From assembly GCA_027483505.1 (NCBI GenBank), contig JAIXUP010000005.1, forward strand, positions 30,001 through 87,595: a DNA stretch of 57,595 bases, in the 5' to 3' direction. The position numbers and the translations under genes were made by a program. Shown here in pieces: positions 47,923-55,306 of the stretch. Origin of the DNA: Hyphomicrobiales bacterium (GTDB lineage: Bacteria; Pseudomonadota; Alphaproteobacteria; Rhizobiales; Beijerinckiaceae). Numbering within the stretch: position 1 is the stretch's first letter; each line of letters begins with the position of its first letter. The notes beneath the pieces are model-generated. The model worked only from the letters and a program-made list of their open reading frames with translations. It had not been told where the DNA came from and did no database searches.

Positions 47923-48541
47923 CGAAGGCGCAAGAGCGGCACAGGCCGCGCGCGGACAGAACAGCTATTTCGACAAGCGCTTCGAGGCGCTGATCCATCC
48001 TGTGGCGCCGGGCGCCCACGCCATCAACGGCGCGGCGAACGAGATGCTCTCGACGGTGCTGGGCTCGTGCATCGCGGTGTGCCTGCGCGACGAGCGCCGG
48101 CGCATCGGCGGCATCAACCATTTCATGCTGCCGATGAGCAGCGAAACAGCCGGGCAGGGGCCCAGCCGCGACGCGATGCTTTATGGCGACACCGCCATGG
48201 AAGTCCTGATCAACGCCCTGATGCGGGCCGGTTGCGACCGGCGGCATCTGGAAGCCAAGGTCTTTGGCGGTGCCAAGATCGCCGCCGTGTTCGACCAGTC
48301 GGCCATCGGCGAGCGCAATGCGCAGTTCGCCATGGACTTCCTGGCCCATGAAAAGATCGCCGTGCGCTCCCGTGACACAGGCGGGTCCAGTCCGCGCCGG
48401 GTGCTGTTCGAGCCGTGGAGCGGCCGTGCCCTCGTCCAGCATATCGACCCGCTGGCGACCGCCGAGGTTGCCCGCACCGAAGCGCGCCATCAGGCGCAGA
48501 TTTCCGCCCGGCGGACGGCCTCGATTGTGGAGATGTTCTGA
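47915..48541 (+). CDS. cheD: Chemotaxis deamidase CheD
   Basis: A 208-residue glutamine deamidase that matures receptor methylation sites. LSTVLGSCIAVCLRD has the catalytic Cys, GGINHFMLP the His, and AKVFGGAKI the third motif; MEVLINALMRAGCDRRHLEAK matches the family. The C-terminal SARRTASIVEMF is longer than in many homologues. Its stop overlaps the cheB start by one base (TGATG). Confidence 0.93.
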   Translation: MIDEGARAAQAARGQNSYFDKRFEALIHPVAPGAHAINGAANEMLSTVLGSCIAVCLRDERRRIGGINHFMLPMSSETAGQGPSRDAMLYGDTAMEVLINALMRAGCDRRHLEAKVFGGAKIAAVFDQSAIGERNAQFAMDFLAHEKIAVRSRDTGGSSPRRVLFEPWSGRALVQHIDPLATAEVARTEARHQAQISARRTASIVEMF

Positions 48542-49650
48542 TGTTTACTGCCCATCACGTGCCGGCGCGCGCCGGCGAGAGCGGACCGTTGCGCATCCTG
48601 GTCTGCGACGATCAGGCCACCGTCCGTCAGCTTCTTGCGCTGCTGGTATCGGCGGTTTCGAACACGCGCGTGGTGGCTGAGGCGGCGGATGCTGAAAGCG
48701 CCTGGTCGGCGCTCGTGCAGCAGCCGGTCGATCTGGTTCTGCTCGATCTCGAGCTGCCGGGCCGGCATGGCTTCGCCCTGCTCGAGCGGATCATGCGGGA
48801 GTGTCCGACGCCCGTCATCGTGATCTCGGGTGCGCCGGGAACCGGCTCGTCGGTGCGCGATCAGGCCATGGCGCTTGGCGCGCTCGGCTTCGTGCAGAAA
48901 CCCGATGGGGTGACCGCGACGCACGAGACGCTGCAGGCGTCGCTCGCCGTCTATATCGAGCAATTGCGCAAGACCCGCCGGCAGCCTGCGGCTCCCCAGG
49001 CGGTCCCTGCCACGTCTCCGGCCAGGGCGGGACAGCCCATTGTGGCCATCGGCTCATCGACTGGCGGCATCGTCGCTGTGATCGAGGTGCTGCGGCGCGT
49101 GCCGGCGGGGCTCGCGCCGGTGATGATCACGCAGCACATGCTGCCGGGCTACGCCGACGGCTTCGCCAAGCGCGTCAGCAACGCCACAGGCCATCAGGTG
49201 CGTGTCGCGCAGGGGGGCGAAGTGTTGAACAGCAGCATGGTCATGGTGGCGCCGAGCGGGCGACACCTTGCGGTGCGCCGCAGCGGCGGCGCCTACATCT
49301 GCGAGGTCGACCAGGGCGACAAGATCTCTGGCCACAGGCCGTCGTGCGACAAGCTCTTCCACTCCGTCGCCGAGGCGGCCGGCAGCAACGCCATCGGCGT
49401 GATCCTGACAGGGATGGGGCGCGACGGCGCCGAGGGGCTGCTCGCGCTGCGCCGGGCCGGAGCGCTGACCTTCGCTCAGGATGAAGCCAGTTCGGTGGTC
49501 TTCGGCATGCCGAGGGCAGCGCTTGAAATCAAGGCCGCCGACGGCCCCACGCCGCTCGGCGAGATCGGCGCGCTGATCGCCGCAGCCATCATGCATCCTG
49601 CGGCGGAGCGGACCGCCGCCAGATCCCCCAAGACGGAGCTTGTCCCATGA
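48541..49650 (+). CDS. cheB: Chemotaxis methylesterase/deamidase CheB
   Basis: A 369-residue two-domain enzyme. The receiver has RILVCDDQATVRQLL and LVLLDLELPGRHG (Asp at about residue 68). The linker is Pro/Ala-rich. The esterase domain has VAIGSSTGGIVAVIEVL (catalytic Ser about 172), MITQHMLPGYADGFAKRV (His about 199), HLAVRR and VILTGMGRDGAEGLLAL (Asp about 295). Phosphorylation by CheA should stimulate demethylation of the receptor encoded upstream. Confidence 0.95.
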   Translation: MFTAHHVPARAGESGPLRILVCDDQATVRQLLALLVSAVSNTRVVAEAADAESAWSALVQQPVDLVLLDLELPGRHGFALLERIMRECPTPVIVISGAPGTGSSVRDQAMALGALGFVQKPDGVTATHETLQASLAVYIEQLRKTRRQPAAPQAVPATSPARAGQPIVAIGSSTGGIVAVIEVLRRVPAGLAPVMITQHMLPGYADGFAKRVSNATGHQVRVAQGGEVLNSSMVMVAPSGRHLAVRRSGGAYICEVDQGDKISGHRPSCDKLFHSVAEAAGSNAIGVILTGMGRDGAEGLLALRRAGALTFAQDEASSVVFGMPRAALEIKAADGPTPLGEIGALIAAAIMHPAAERTAARSPKTELVP

Positions 49651-50051
49651 AGACCCTTGATGTGTTTGAAGTGCTGGTTGTCGATGACCAGAAAAGCATG
49701 CGCGAACTGGCGATGCTGTATCTGTACAAGCTCGGTTTCCGGCGCATTTACGAGGCGGCCGACGGGGCCAGCGCCAGGACGCTGGTGTCACAGAAGCAGT
49801 ATGACCTGATTGTGCTCGACTGGAACCTGGGCGACACGACCGGCCTGGAGGTGCTGAAGTTCATCCGCACGACGGCGGAGAACAAGGCGACCGCCGTGCT
49901 GATCGCAACGGGCGAGAACAAGCTGAGCAATGTGCAAAGCGCCATGAGCGCGGGCGCCAGCAACTACATCACCAAGCCCTACAACGACGCCGAACTGAAA
50001 AGCCGGCTCGAACGGGCGCTGATGTGCAAGCTCGAAAGCCTCGCCGCCTGA
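49647..50051 (+). CDS. Second CheY-like response regulator
   Basis: A 134-residue single receiver closing the operon: VLVVDDQKSMRELAMLYL, LIVLDWNLGDTTGLEVL (phosphoacceptor Asp), VLIATGENK (Thr) and NYITKPYNDAELK (Lys). It overlaps the end of cheB by four bases. Its W after the phosphoacceptor and GENK are unlike the first CheY, so the two probably have distinct targets (motor versus sink). Confidence 0.92.
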   Translation: MKTLDVFEVLVVDDQKSMRELAMLYLYKLGFRRIYEAADGASARTLVSQKQYDLIVLDWNLGDTTGLEVLKFIRTTAENKATAVLIATGENKLSNVQSAMSAGASNYITKPYNDAELKSRLERALMCKLESLAA

Positions 50052-50132
50052 CTGCCGCAAATCGCGGCAATTGACAGGAGCGTCCGTCTGCGGTTGAACT
50101 GCGGCCCGCCGGGATCGACCCGGGCTGATCAC

Positions 50133-50246
50133 ATGGACATGCGCCTACCTATGTTTTCCGTCGCTCGCCCTCTCGTCATGCCGACGAAACCGACGACCGC
50201 CTTGCTCACCGTTGCGACGGTGAGCAAAGCCAAACGCGCGCGCTGA
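50133..50246 (+). CDS. Candidate leader-peptide frame before asd
   Basis: A 37-codon frame, ATG to TGA, that reads MDMRLPMFSVARP and continues with MPTKPTTALL and TVATVSKAKRAR. It is rich in Met, Thr and Lys, the end products of the pathway that asd feeds, and the stem-loop at 50202-50227 lies within its 3' part. It lacks a good ribosome site. I regard this as a possibility only. Confidence 0.25.
   Translation: MDMRLPMFSVARPLVMPTKPTTALLTVATVSKAKRAR
50202..50227 (+). repeat. Perfect 11-base stem-loop upstream of asd
   Basis: TTGCTCACCGT and ACGGTGAGCAA pair without mismatch around TGCG. There is no U run, so it is not a simple terminator; it may be an attenuator part or an mRNA stability element. 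Confidence 0.6.
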
Positions 50247-50376
50247 CGCCTTCCTCGCTCCGGGTCATCCCCCGTCGGGGGTCACGGGGCAAACGCAGAC
50301 CGGGCAGGACCCTGACAAAGTCGGCCTGATCGGTTACACAGCGGGGGAAAACCAGTCAGACAGGATCGTCATCATC

Positions 50377-51414
50377 ATGGGTTACAAGGTCGCCATCGCA
50401 GGAGCCACAGGCAATGTGGGCCGCGAAATGCTTTCCATCCTGGCCGAGCGGGCCTTTCCGGCCGATGAGGTGGTCGCGCTCGCCTCCAGCCGCTCGATCA
50501 ATTCGGAAGTGTCGTTCGGGGACCGCATCCTGAAGTGCAAGGTGCTGGACAATTACGACTTTTCGGACACGGACATCTGCCTGATGTCCGCCGGCGGCGA
50601 GGTCTCCAAGGCGTGGTCGCCGAAGATCGGTGCGCAGGGCTGCGTCGTGATCGACAATTCGAGCGCCTGGCGCATGGACCCGGATGTGCCGCTGGTGGTG
50701 CCCGAGGTCAACGCCGCTGCCCTCAGCGGTTTCTCCAGGAAGAACATCATCGCCAATCCGAACTGCTCGACCGCGCAGCTCGTCGTGGCCCTGAAGCCGC
50801 TGCATGACCGCTTCGGCATCAAGCGGGTGGTGGTTTCGACCTACCAGTCCGTTTCCGGCGCGGGCAAGGATGGCATGGACGAACTCGACCGCCAGACCAA
50901 GGCGATCTACTCGCTCGGCGGGGCGGAGGTGAAGAAGTTCACCAAGCGCATCGCCTTCAACGTCATTCCCCACATCGATGTCTTCATGGAGGACGGCTAC
51001 ACCAAGGAAGAGTGGAAGATGATGGTCGAGACCAAGAAGATTCTCGATCCGAAGATCAAGCTGACCGCGACCTGCGTGCGCGTGCCGGTCTTCGTCGGCC
51101 ACTCAGAGGCCGTCAATGTCGAGTTCGAGCAGCCCGTCACCGCCGACGAAGCGCGGCGCATCCTGCGTTCGGCTCCCGGCGTGATGGTGATCGACACGCG
51201 CGAGAACGGCGGCTACGCGACGCCGCATGAGTCCGCTGGCGAAGACGCCACCTACATCAGCAGAATCCGCGAGGATTCCACGGTCGACAATGGCCTCTCG
51301 TTCTGGTGCGTCTCGGACAACCTGCGCAAGGGTGCCGCCCTCAACGCCGTCCAGATTGCCGAAACGCTGATCAAGAAAGGCCTGATCAGCCCGCGCGCCC
51401 GCAAGGCGGCCTGA
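50377..51414 (+). CDS. asd: Aspartate-semialdehyde dehydrogenase
   Basis: NADPH-dependent reduction of aspartyl phosphate, the branch to Lys, Met, Thr and diaminopimelate. The 345-residue protein has the Rossmann site VAIAGATGNVGREML, the SSRS and SGGEVS-like LMSAGGEVSKAW, IDNSSAWRMDPDVPLVVPEVN, and IIANPNCSTAQLVVAL, where Cys130 is the nucleophile; VSTYQSVSGAG and VRVPVFVGHSEAVNVEF (His) follow. It is complete and alone. Confidence 0.97.
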   Translation: MGYKVAIAGATGNVGREMLSILAERAFPADEVVALASSRSINSEVSFGDRILKCKVLDNYDFSDTDICLMSAGGEVSKAWSPKIGAQGCVVIDNSSAWRMDPDVPLVVPEVNAAALSGFSRKNIIANPNCSTAQLVVALKPLHDRFGIKRVVVSTYQSVSGAGKDGMDELDRQTKAIYSLGGAEVKKFTKRIAFNVIPHIDVFMEDGYTKEEWKMMVETKKILDPKIKLTATCVRVPVFVGHSEAVNVEFEQPVTADEARRILRSAPGVMVIDTRENGGYATPHESAGEDATYISRIREDSTVDNGLSFWCVSDNLRKGAALNAVQIAETLIKKGLISPRARKAA

Positions 51415-51422
51415 AAGACTCC

Positions 51423-51449
51423 AGGCCCGCCGCATCCGGCGGCGGGCCT
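51423..51449 (+). terminator. Hairpin after asd
   Basis: AGGCCCGCCG and CGGCGGGCCT form a perfect ten-base stem with a seven-base loop nine bases after the asd stop. There is no T tract, so its strength as a factor-independent terminator is uncertain. Confidence 0.5.
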
Positions 51450-51538
51450 GCCCTGCCCGGCTATGGCACAGATTCTGTTCATCTCGGCATATCCAGCCGT
51501 ACACTGCAGCCGCTGATTCGCCTTTTCCGGATTCATCG

Positions 51539-51988
51539 GTGCTGCCCATGAGAGCCAAGCAACCTGTCGACGCCTATGTCGGATCGCGCATGCGCATGCG
51601 CCGGCTCCTCAACGGGCTGACCCAGAAGCAGCTTGCGGCAATGCTGGGAGTGTCCTTCCAGCAGCTTCAGAAATACGAGAAGGGCGTCAGCCGCATCGGC
51701 CCGGCGCGGCTGCAGATGGTGGCGTCGGCGCTGGATGTGCCGATCTCCTTCTTCTTTGAAGGGGCCGAAGGCGTGACCATGCTGCCCGAAGGCGAGACGC
51801 CGGCAGCCGCCTTCGTGCACCGGATGGTGGCCATGTCCGACGGCCAGCAACTCGCCCGCGCCTTCATCTCGATTTCGGACAGCAAGCTCAGGCGCCAGAT
51901 CACCGATCTGGTCGAGAGCATGGCGCGCCTGCACCGCGCATCAGGGGCCGCGACCGACCCTGACGAGGCCGAAGACAGCTCCGACTGA
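51539..51988 (+). CDS. XRE-family transcriptional regulator
   Basis: A 149-residue protein with an N-terminal Cro/CI helix-turn-helix: VGSRMRMRRLLNGLTQKQLAAMLGVSFQQLQKYEKGVSRIGPARLQMVASALDVPISFFFEG. The C-terminal part has a conserved helix (SDGQQLARAFISISDSKLRRQITDLVESMARL), as in alphaproteobacterial homologues. The start is GTG 51539 or ATG 51548. Such proteins are common and mostly uncharacterised; target genes are unknown. It stands between asd and the convergent preA. Confidence 0.88.
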   Translation: MLPMRAKQPVDAYVGSRMRMRRLLNGLTQKQLAAMLGVSFQQLQKYEKGVSRIGPARLQMVASALDVPISFFFEGAEGVTMLPEGETPAAAFVHRMVAMSDGQQLARAFISISDSKLRRQITDLVESMARLHRASGAATDPDEAEDSSD

Positions 51989-52007
51989 GGCGCACGCCCG
52001 CGCCGGG

Positions 52008-53342
52008 CTACTCCGCCGGCTCCGCCATCCTGGCCGGTTTCGGGTCCTTCGCCATCGGGTTGTTGGGATGCTCCATCCAGGTGCGATGGCCGCCGACCAC
52101 GATGCCGGTGCGGGGATCGACATAGCCCTCGGCCTTCTCGACCATGGTGATGCAGTTCTCCACCGGGCAGACGACCGCGCACAGGTTGCAGCCGACGCAT
52201 TCCTCCTCGATCACCTCGAAACGGCGAACGCCATTGACGAGATTGGTGATCGCCTGATGCGAGGTGTCCTCGCAGGCGACGTGGCAACGCCCGCAGGAGA
52301 TGCACAGGTCCTGATCAATCCGGGCCTTGACGACATAGTCGAGGTTGAGGTGCTGCCAGTCGGTGACCTTGGGGGCCGCCATCCCGCGAAAGTCGTCGAT
52401 GGTGCGATAGCCCTTCGCGTCCATCCAGTCCGACAGGCCCGCCTTCATCTCCGCGACGATCCTGAAGCCGTAGACCATGGCCGCGGTGCAGACCTGCACC
52501 GTGCCGCAGCCCAGCGCCAGATACTCGGCCGCATCCTTCCAGGTCTCGATGCCGCCGATGCCGGATATGGGCAGCCCCGCCGTCTCCGCATTGCGGGCGA
52601 TCTCGGCGACCATGTTGAGCGCGATGGGCTTCACCACCGGGCCGCACATGCCGCCATGGGTGCCCTTGCCGCCAACATGCGGCCAGGGCGACATGGCGTC
52701 GAGGTCGACGCCCATCATCGAGTTGACCGTGTTGATCAGCGACACCGCATCCGCACCGCCCTTTTTCGCGGCGCGCGCCGGCGGGATGACGCTCGAGACG
52801 TTCGGCGTCAGCTTGACGATGACTGGCATGCGCGTGTGCTGCTTGCACCAGCGTGTGACCATCTCGACATATTCGGCGACCTGTCCGACGGCTGCCCCCA
52901 TGCCGCGTTCGCTCATGCCGTGCGGACAGCCGAAGTTGAGTTCGACGCCGTCACACTCGGTCCATTCGACACGCTTGAGGATCGCCTTCCAGCTCTCCTC
53001 ATCGCAGGGCACCATCAGCGACACGACCATGGCGCGGTCCGGCCACTCCTTCTTGACGCGCTTGATCTCTTCCAGATTGGTCTGCAGCGGCCTGTCGGTG
53101 ATCAGTTCGATGTTGTTGAAGCCGATCACGCGGCGGTCCGAGGCATGGATCGCGCCATAGCGCGGCCCCGAGACATTGACGATGGGCGGACCGTCCTCGC
53201 CCAGCGTCTTCCAGACCACGCCGCCCCAGCCCGCCTTGAAGGCGCGGACGACGTTGTACTCCTTGTCGGTGGGCGGGGCCGAGGCCAGCCAGAACGGATT
53301 CGGCGCCCTGATGCCGGCAAAGGTGACGCGAAGATCAGCCAT
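52008..53342 (-). CDS. preA: NAD-dependent dihydropyrimidine dehydrogenase, PreA subunit
   Basis: Reduces uracil and thymine to the dihydro forms with PreT, the first step of reductive pyrimidine breakdown. The 444-residue protein has a dihydroorotate-dehydrogenase-like FMN barrel (NPFWLASAPPTDKEYNVVRAF, GVELNFGCPHGMSERGMG with the catalytic Cys, VIVKLTPN, SGIGGIETWKDAAEYLALG) and a C-terminal double [4Fe-4S] ferredoxin (CISCGRCHVAC near residue 345 and CVGCNLCAVVCPVENC). It starts 24 bases after preT, with GAGGAG upstream. Confidence 0.96.
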   Translation of the reverse strand: MADLRVTFAGIRAPNPFWLASAPPTDKEYNVVRAFKAGWGGVVWKTLGEDGPPIVNVSGPRYGAIHASDRRVIGFNNIELITDRPLQTNLEEIKRVKKEWPDRAMVVSLMVPCDEESWKAILKRVEWTECDGVELNFGCPHGMSERGMGAAVGQVAEYVEMVTRWCKQHTRMPVIVKLTPNVSSVIPPARAAKKGGADAVSLINTVNSMMGVDLDAMSPWPHVGGKGTHGGMCGPVVKPIALNMVAEIARNAETAGLPISGIGGIETWKDAAEYLALGCGTVQVCTAAMVYGFRIVAEMKAGLSDWMDAKGYRTIDDFRGMAAPKVTDWQHLNLDYVVKARIDQDLCISCGRCHVACEDTSHQAITNLVNGVRRFEVIEEECVGCNLCAVVCPVENCITMVEKAEGYVDPRTGIVVGGHRTWMEHPNNPMAKDPKPARMAEPAE

Positions 53343-53366
53343 GGTCTTCTCCTCGTTTTCCCGTCC

Positions 53367-54719
53367 TCATTCCGCCGCCGCGACCGCTGCTCCGCGCAGC
53401 GTACGGTCGATCGACAGGGCGGCCTGCTTGCCATCCTCGACCGCCGCGACGGTCAGATCCTGCCCGCCGGCGACGCAATCGCCGCCAGCCCAGACACCGG
53501 CCAAGGAGGTGCGGCGCTCGGTGTCGACGGCGATGCGGCCGCCGCTCATGGCGATCTGTCCGCCGGCATCGGCCAGGTCGGCCGGCACGAAAACCTGGCC
53601 GATGGCCTTGAAGAGCTGGTCGCAGGGCAAGGTCACCGTCTCGCCGGTTGCAACCAGCTTGCCGCCATCAAGCCGGGTGTACGCGAGCTTCACCGCAGAA
53701 AGGTGGCCGCCGATGGCCACCAGCTCGACCGGCCTCATCCAGTGCCGGATCGTCACCCCGTGCGTCTGGGCCACGTCCTGCTCGTAGGGCGAGGCCGACA
53801 TCTGTTCCTTGCCGCGCCGGTAAACGATGGTGACCTCGTCGGCGCCGAGCTTCTTTGTCTGCGTCGCGATGTCGATCGCCGTCATGCCGCCGCCGATCAC
53901 CACGACGCGGCGGCCGACCGGCAGGGCCGATTTGTCGGGGGCCTGCCGCAAGGCGGCGATGTAGGCGACCGCATCGAGCACGCCATCGGGCTCGGTGCCG
54001 AGGTCAAGGTCATTGGTGTCGCCCAGGCCCATGCCGAGGAAAACCGCGTCATGGTCGCGTTTCAACCCTGCCAGCGTGATGTCGCGTCCAAGGCGCTTGC
54101 CGTATTCGATGGTGATGTTGCCGACGGCCAGGACGTACTCGACCTCATGCTGCGCCACATCATGGGTCGCCTTGTAGGCGGCGATGCCGAACTCGTTCAG
54201 GCCGCCGGCCTTGTCCCGTGCCTCGAAGACCGTGACCATGTGGCCGAGCGTGGCGAGCTTGTGGGCGCAGGCCAGACCGGCCGGGCCGGCGCCGACCACG
54301 GCGACATGGTGCCCTGTCGCTGGCCCGGCCTTGTAGAACTGCCTGCCGGTGGTAAAGGCGGCGTCGGTTGCGTGGCGCTGCAGGCGACCGATCTCGATGG
54401 CCTTGCCTTCCGAGACCTCGCGCACGCAGACCCCTTCGCACAGATTCTCGGTGGGGCAGACGCGGGCGCACATGGCGCCCATGATGTTGCTGTCCAGAAT
54501 GGTCCTCGCCGCGCCGATCGGATTGGCGGCGGCAATCTGGCGGATGAAGAGCGGAATATCGATCGAGGTCGGGCAGGCCGTGACGCAGGGCGCATCGTGG
54601 CAGAACAGGCAGCGCTCGGCGGCGACCCGTGCCTCATTGGCGGAGAACGCCGGCAGCATGTCGCCGAAGTTTTCGGCAATCACCGCAGCATCGAGACGTC
54701 CCGCCCTGATGTCCGCCAT
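53367..54719 (-). CDS. preT: NAD-dependent dihydropyrimidine dehydrogenase, PreT subunit
   Basis: The electron-input subunit, 450 residues, related to GltD. The N-terminal region binds FeS clusters (CLFCHDAPCVTACPTSIDIPLFI and ARVCPTENLCEGVC); then VVGAGPAGLACAHKLATLGHMVTVFEARDKAGGL (FAD), GNITIEYGKRLGRDITLAGL, and VVVIGGGMTAIDIATQTKKLGA (NAD(P)H). ATG 54719 has GGGGAG upstream. preT-preA is one operon; the later genes for dihydropyrimidinase and beta-ureidopropionase are not in the window. A RutR-like operator lies 40 bases upstream. Confidence 0.95.
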   Translation of the reverse strand: MADIRAGRLDAAVIAENFGDMLPAFSANEARVAAERCLFCHDAPCVTACPTSIDIPLFIRQIAAANPIGAARTILDSNIMGAMCARVCPTENLCEGVCVREVSEGKAIEIGRLQRHATDAAFTTGRQFYKAGPATGHHVAVVGAGPAGLACAHKLATLGHMVTVFEARDKAGGLNEFGIAAYKATHDVAQHEVEYVLAVGNITIEYGKRLGRDITLAGLKRDHDAVFLGMGLGDTNDLDLGTEPDGVLDAVAYIAALRQAPDKSALPVGRRVVVIGGGMTAIDIATQTKKLGADEVTIVYRRGKEQMSASPYEQDVAQTHGVTIRHWMRPVELVAIGGHLSAVKLAYTRLDGGKLVATGETVTLPCDQLFKAIGQVFVPADLADAGGQIAMSGGRIAVDTERRTSLAGVWAGGDCVAGGQDLTVAAVEDGKQAALSIDRTLRGAAVAAAE

Positions 54720-54757
54720 GCGCCACTCTCCCCTGATGATCCGTGGTCAGTCCAGCA

Positions 54758-54775
54758 TTTGACCATCTGATCAAA
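54758..54775. promoter_or_regulatory. RutR/PydR-like operator before preT
   Basis: TTGACCATCTGATCAA at 54759-54774 matches the RutR consensus TTGACCA-NN-TGGTCAA at 13 of 14 fixed positions, and the symmetry extends one base on each side. RutR regulates pyrimidine catabolism and is released by uracil. The site lies about 40 bases before the preT start. Confidence 0.7.
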
Positions 54776-54789
54776 CGTCAGGATGGCTG

Positions 54790-55071
54790 TCAATCGGCGT
54801 GCCGTCCGGCCTGCTTCGTCAGGTGGTCCAGCACCGCGACCCGCAGGGCCGAGGACAGGTTGCTGCGCCCGCGCTGGCCGTCGATCTCAGCCACGAGGCT
54901 GGCGACACTCAGGCCGCGGTCATCGCCAAGCCTCTTCAAGGCCTGCCAGAACGGCTCCTCGAGAGAAACTGAGGTGGCGTGGCCCGCTATGGATATGGAC
55001 CGCTTGACGACCCCCGCCCGCGGCACCCCGGCCTTGGGACCACGCCGCGTGCCTCTGGGCCTGTCAGTCAT
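54790..55071 (-). CDS. Ribbon-helix-helix domain protein
   Basis: A 93-residue basic protein. The N-terminal 25 residues are disordered and rich in Arg, Gly and Pro; then VKRSISIAGHATSVSLEEPFWQALKRLGDDRGLSVASLVAEIDGQ matches the RHH_4 type of ribbon-helix-helix domain (strand with alternating SVSL, two helices), and NLSSALRVAVLDHLTKQ completes it. The start at 55071 overlaps the DUF4169 stop by eight bases; the frame is open further upstream to 55428 but that part is fumC/DUF4169 in another frame. It is probably a DNA-binding or complex-forming partner of the DUF4169 product. Confidence 0.82.
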   Translation of the reverse strand: MTDRPRGTRRGPKAGVPRAGVVKRSISIAGHATSVSLEEPFWQALKRLGDDRGLSVASLVAEIDGQRGRSNLSSALRVAVLDHLTKQAGRHAD

Positions 55072-55261
55072 GTCCGGACGGGTCCTTGTCCAGCCTGTGC
55101 CCATCAAGATGGCGACGCGCCACCTCGGCCCGCGCCTCGCCATCGGCCCGCTCGGCCTTGCTGCGGCCGAAGGCGCGCCGGTTCTCCGCAGCCCGGGCCT
55201 CAGCCTCGGTCCTGGCCTTCTGCTTGCGCGCCTGACGCAGGTTGATGATGTCGGCCGACAT
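55064..55261 (-). CDS. DUF4169 family small protein
   Basis: A 65-residue basic, almost wholly helical protein: MSADIINLRQARKQKARTEAEARAAENRRAFGRSKAERADGEARAEVARRHLDG. ADIINLRQARK followed by ENRxxFGRSKAE is the DUF4169 signature, found in alphaproteobacteria next to fumC. Function unknown. It overlaps the ribbon-helix-helix gene and begins 45 bases after fumC stops. Confidence 0.85.
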   Translation of the reverse strand: MSADIINLRQARKQKARTEAEARAAENRRAFGRSKAERADGEARAEVARRHLDGHRLDKDPSGHD

Positions 55262-55306
55262 GGGCGCAGGATAGGCGATCGCGCCTGAACGGGGAAGCCC
55301 CGGAGC

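Larger units (their letters stand above)
50052..50376. other. Intergenic region before asd, with stem-loops and a short open frame
   Basis: About 325 bases. It holds a weak hairpin right after cheY (TGCCGC, AAATC, GCGGCA, 50053-50069), a candidate 37-codon frame at 50133-50246, a perfect 11-base stem-loop at 50202-50227, and a CCCCCG/CGGGGG mini-palindrome near 50265-50280. The asd promoter should lie in the second half. Confidence 0.55.

Noticed and set aside
50202..50227. Factor-independent terminator of the chemotaxis operon
   Set aside because: The stem is perfect, but no T run follows on either strand, so I list it only as a stem-loop.
52068..54770. A 900-codon plus-strand open frame
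   Set aside because: Antisense of preA and preT. Both real genes have FeS and nucleotide-binding motifs and ribosome sites.
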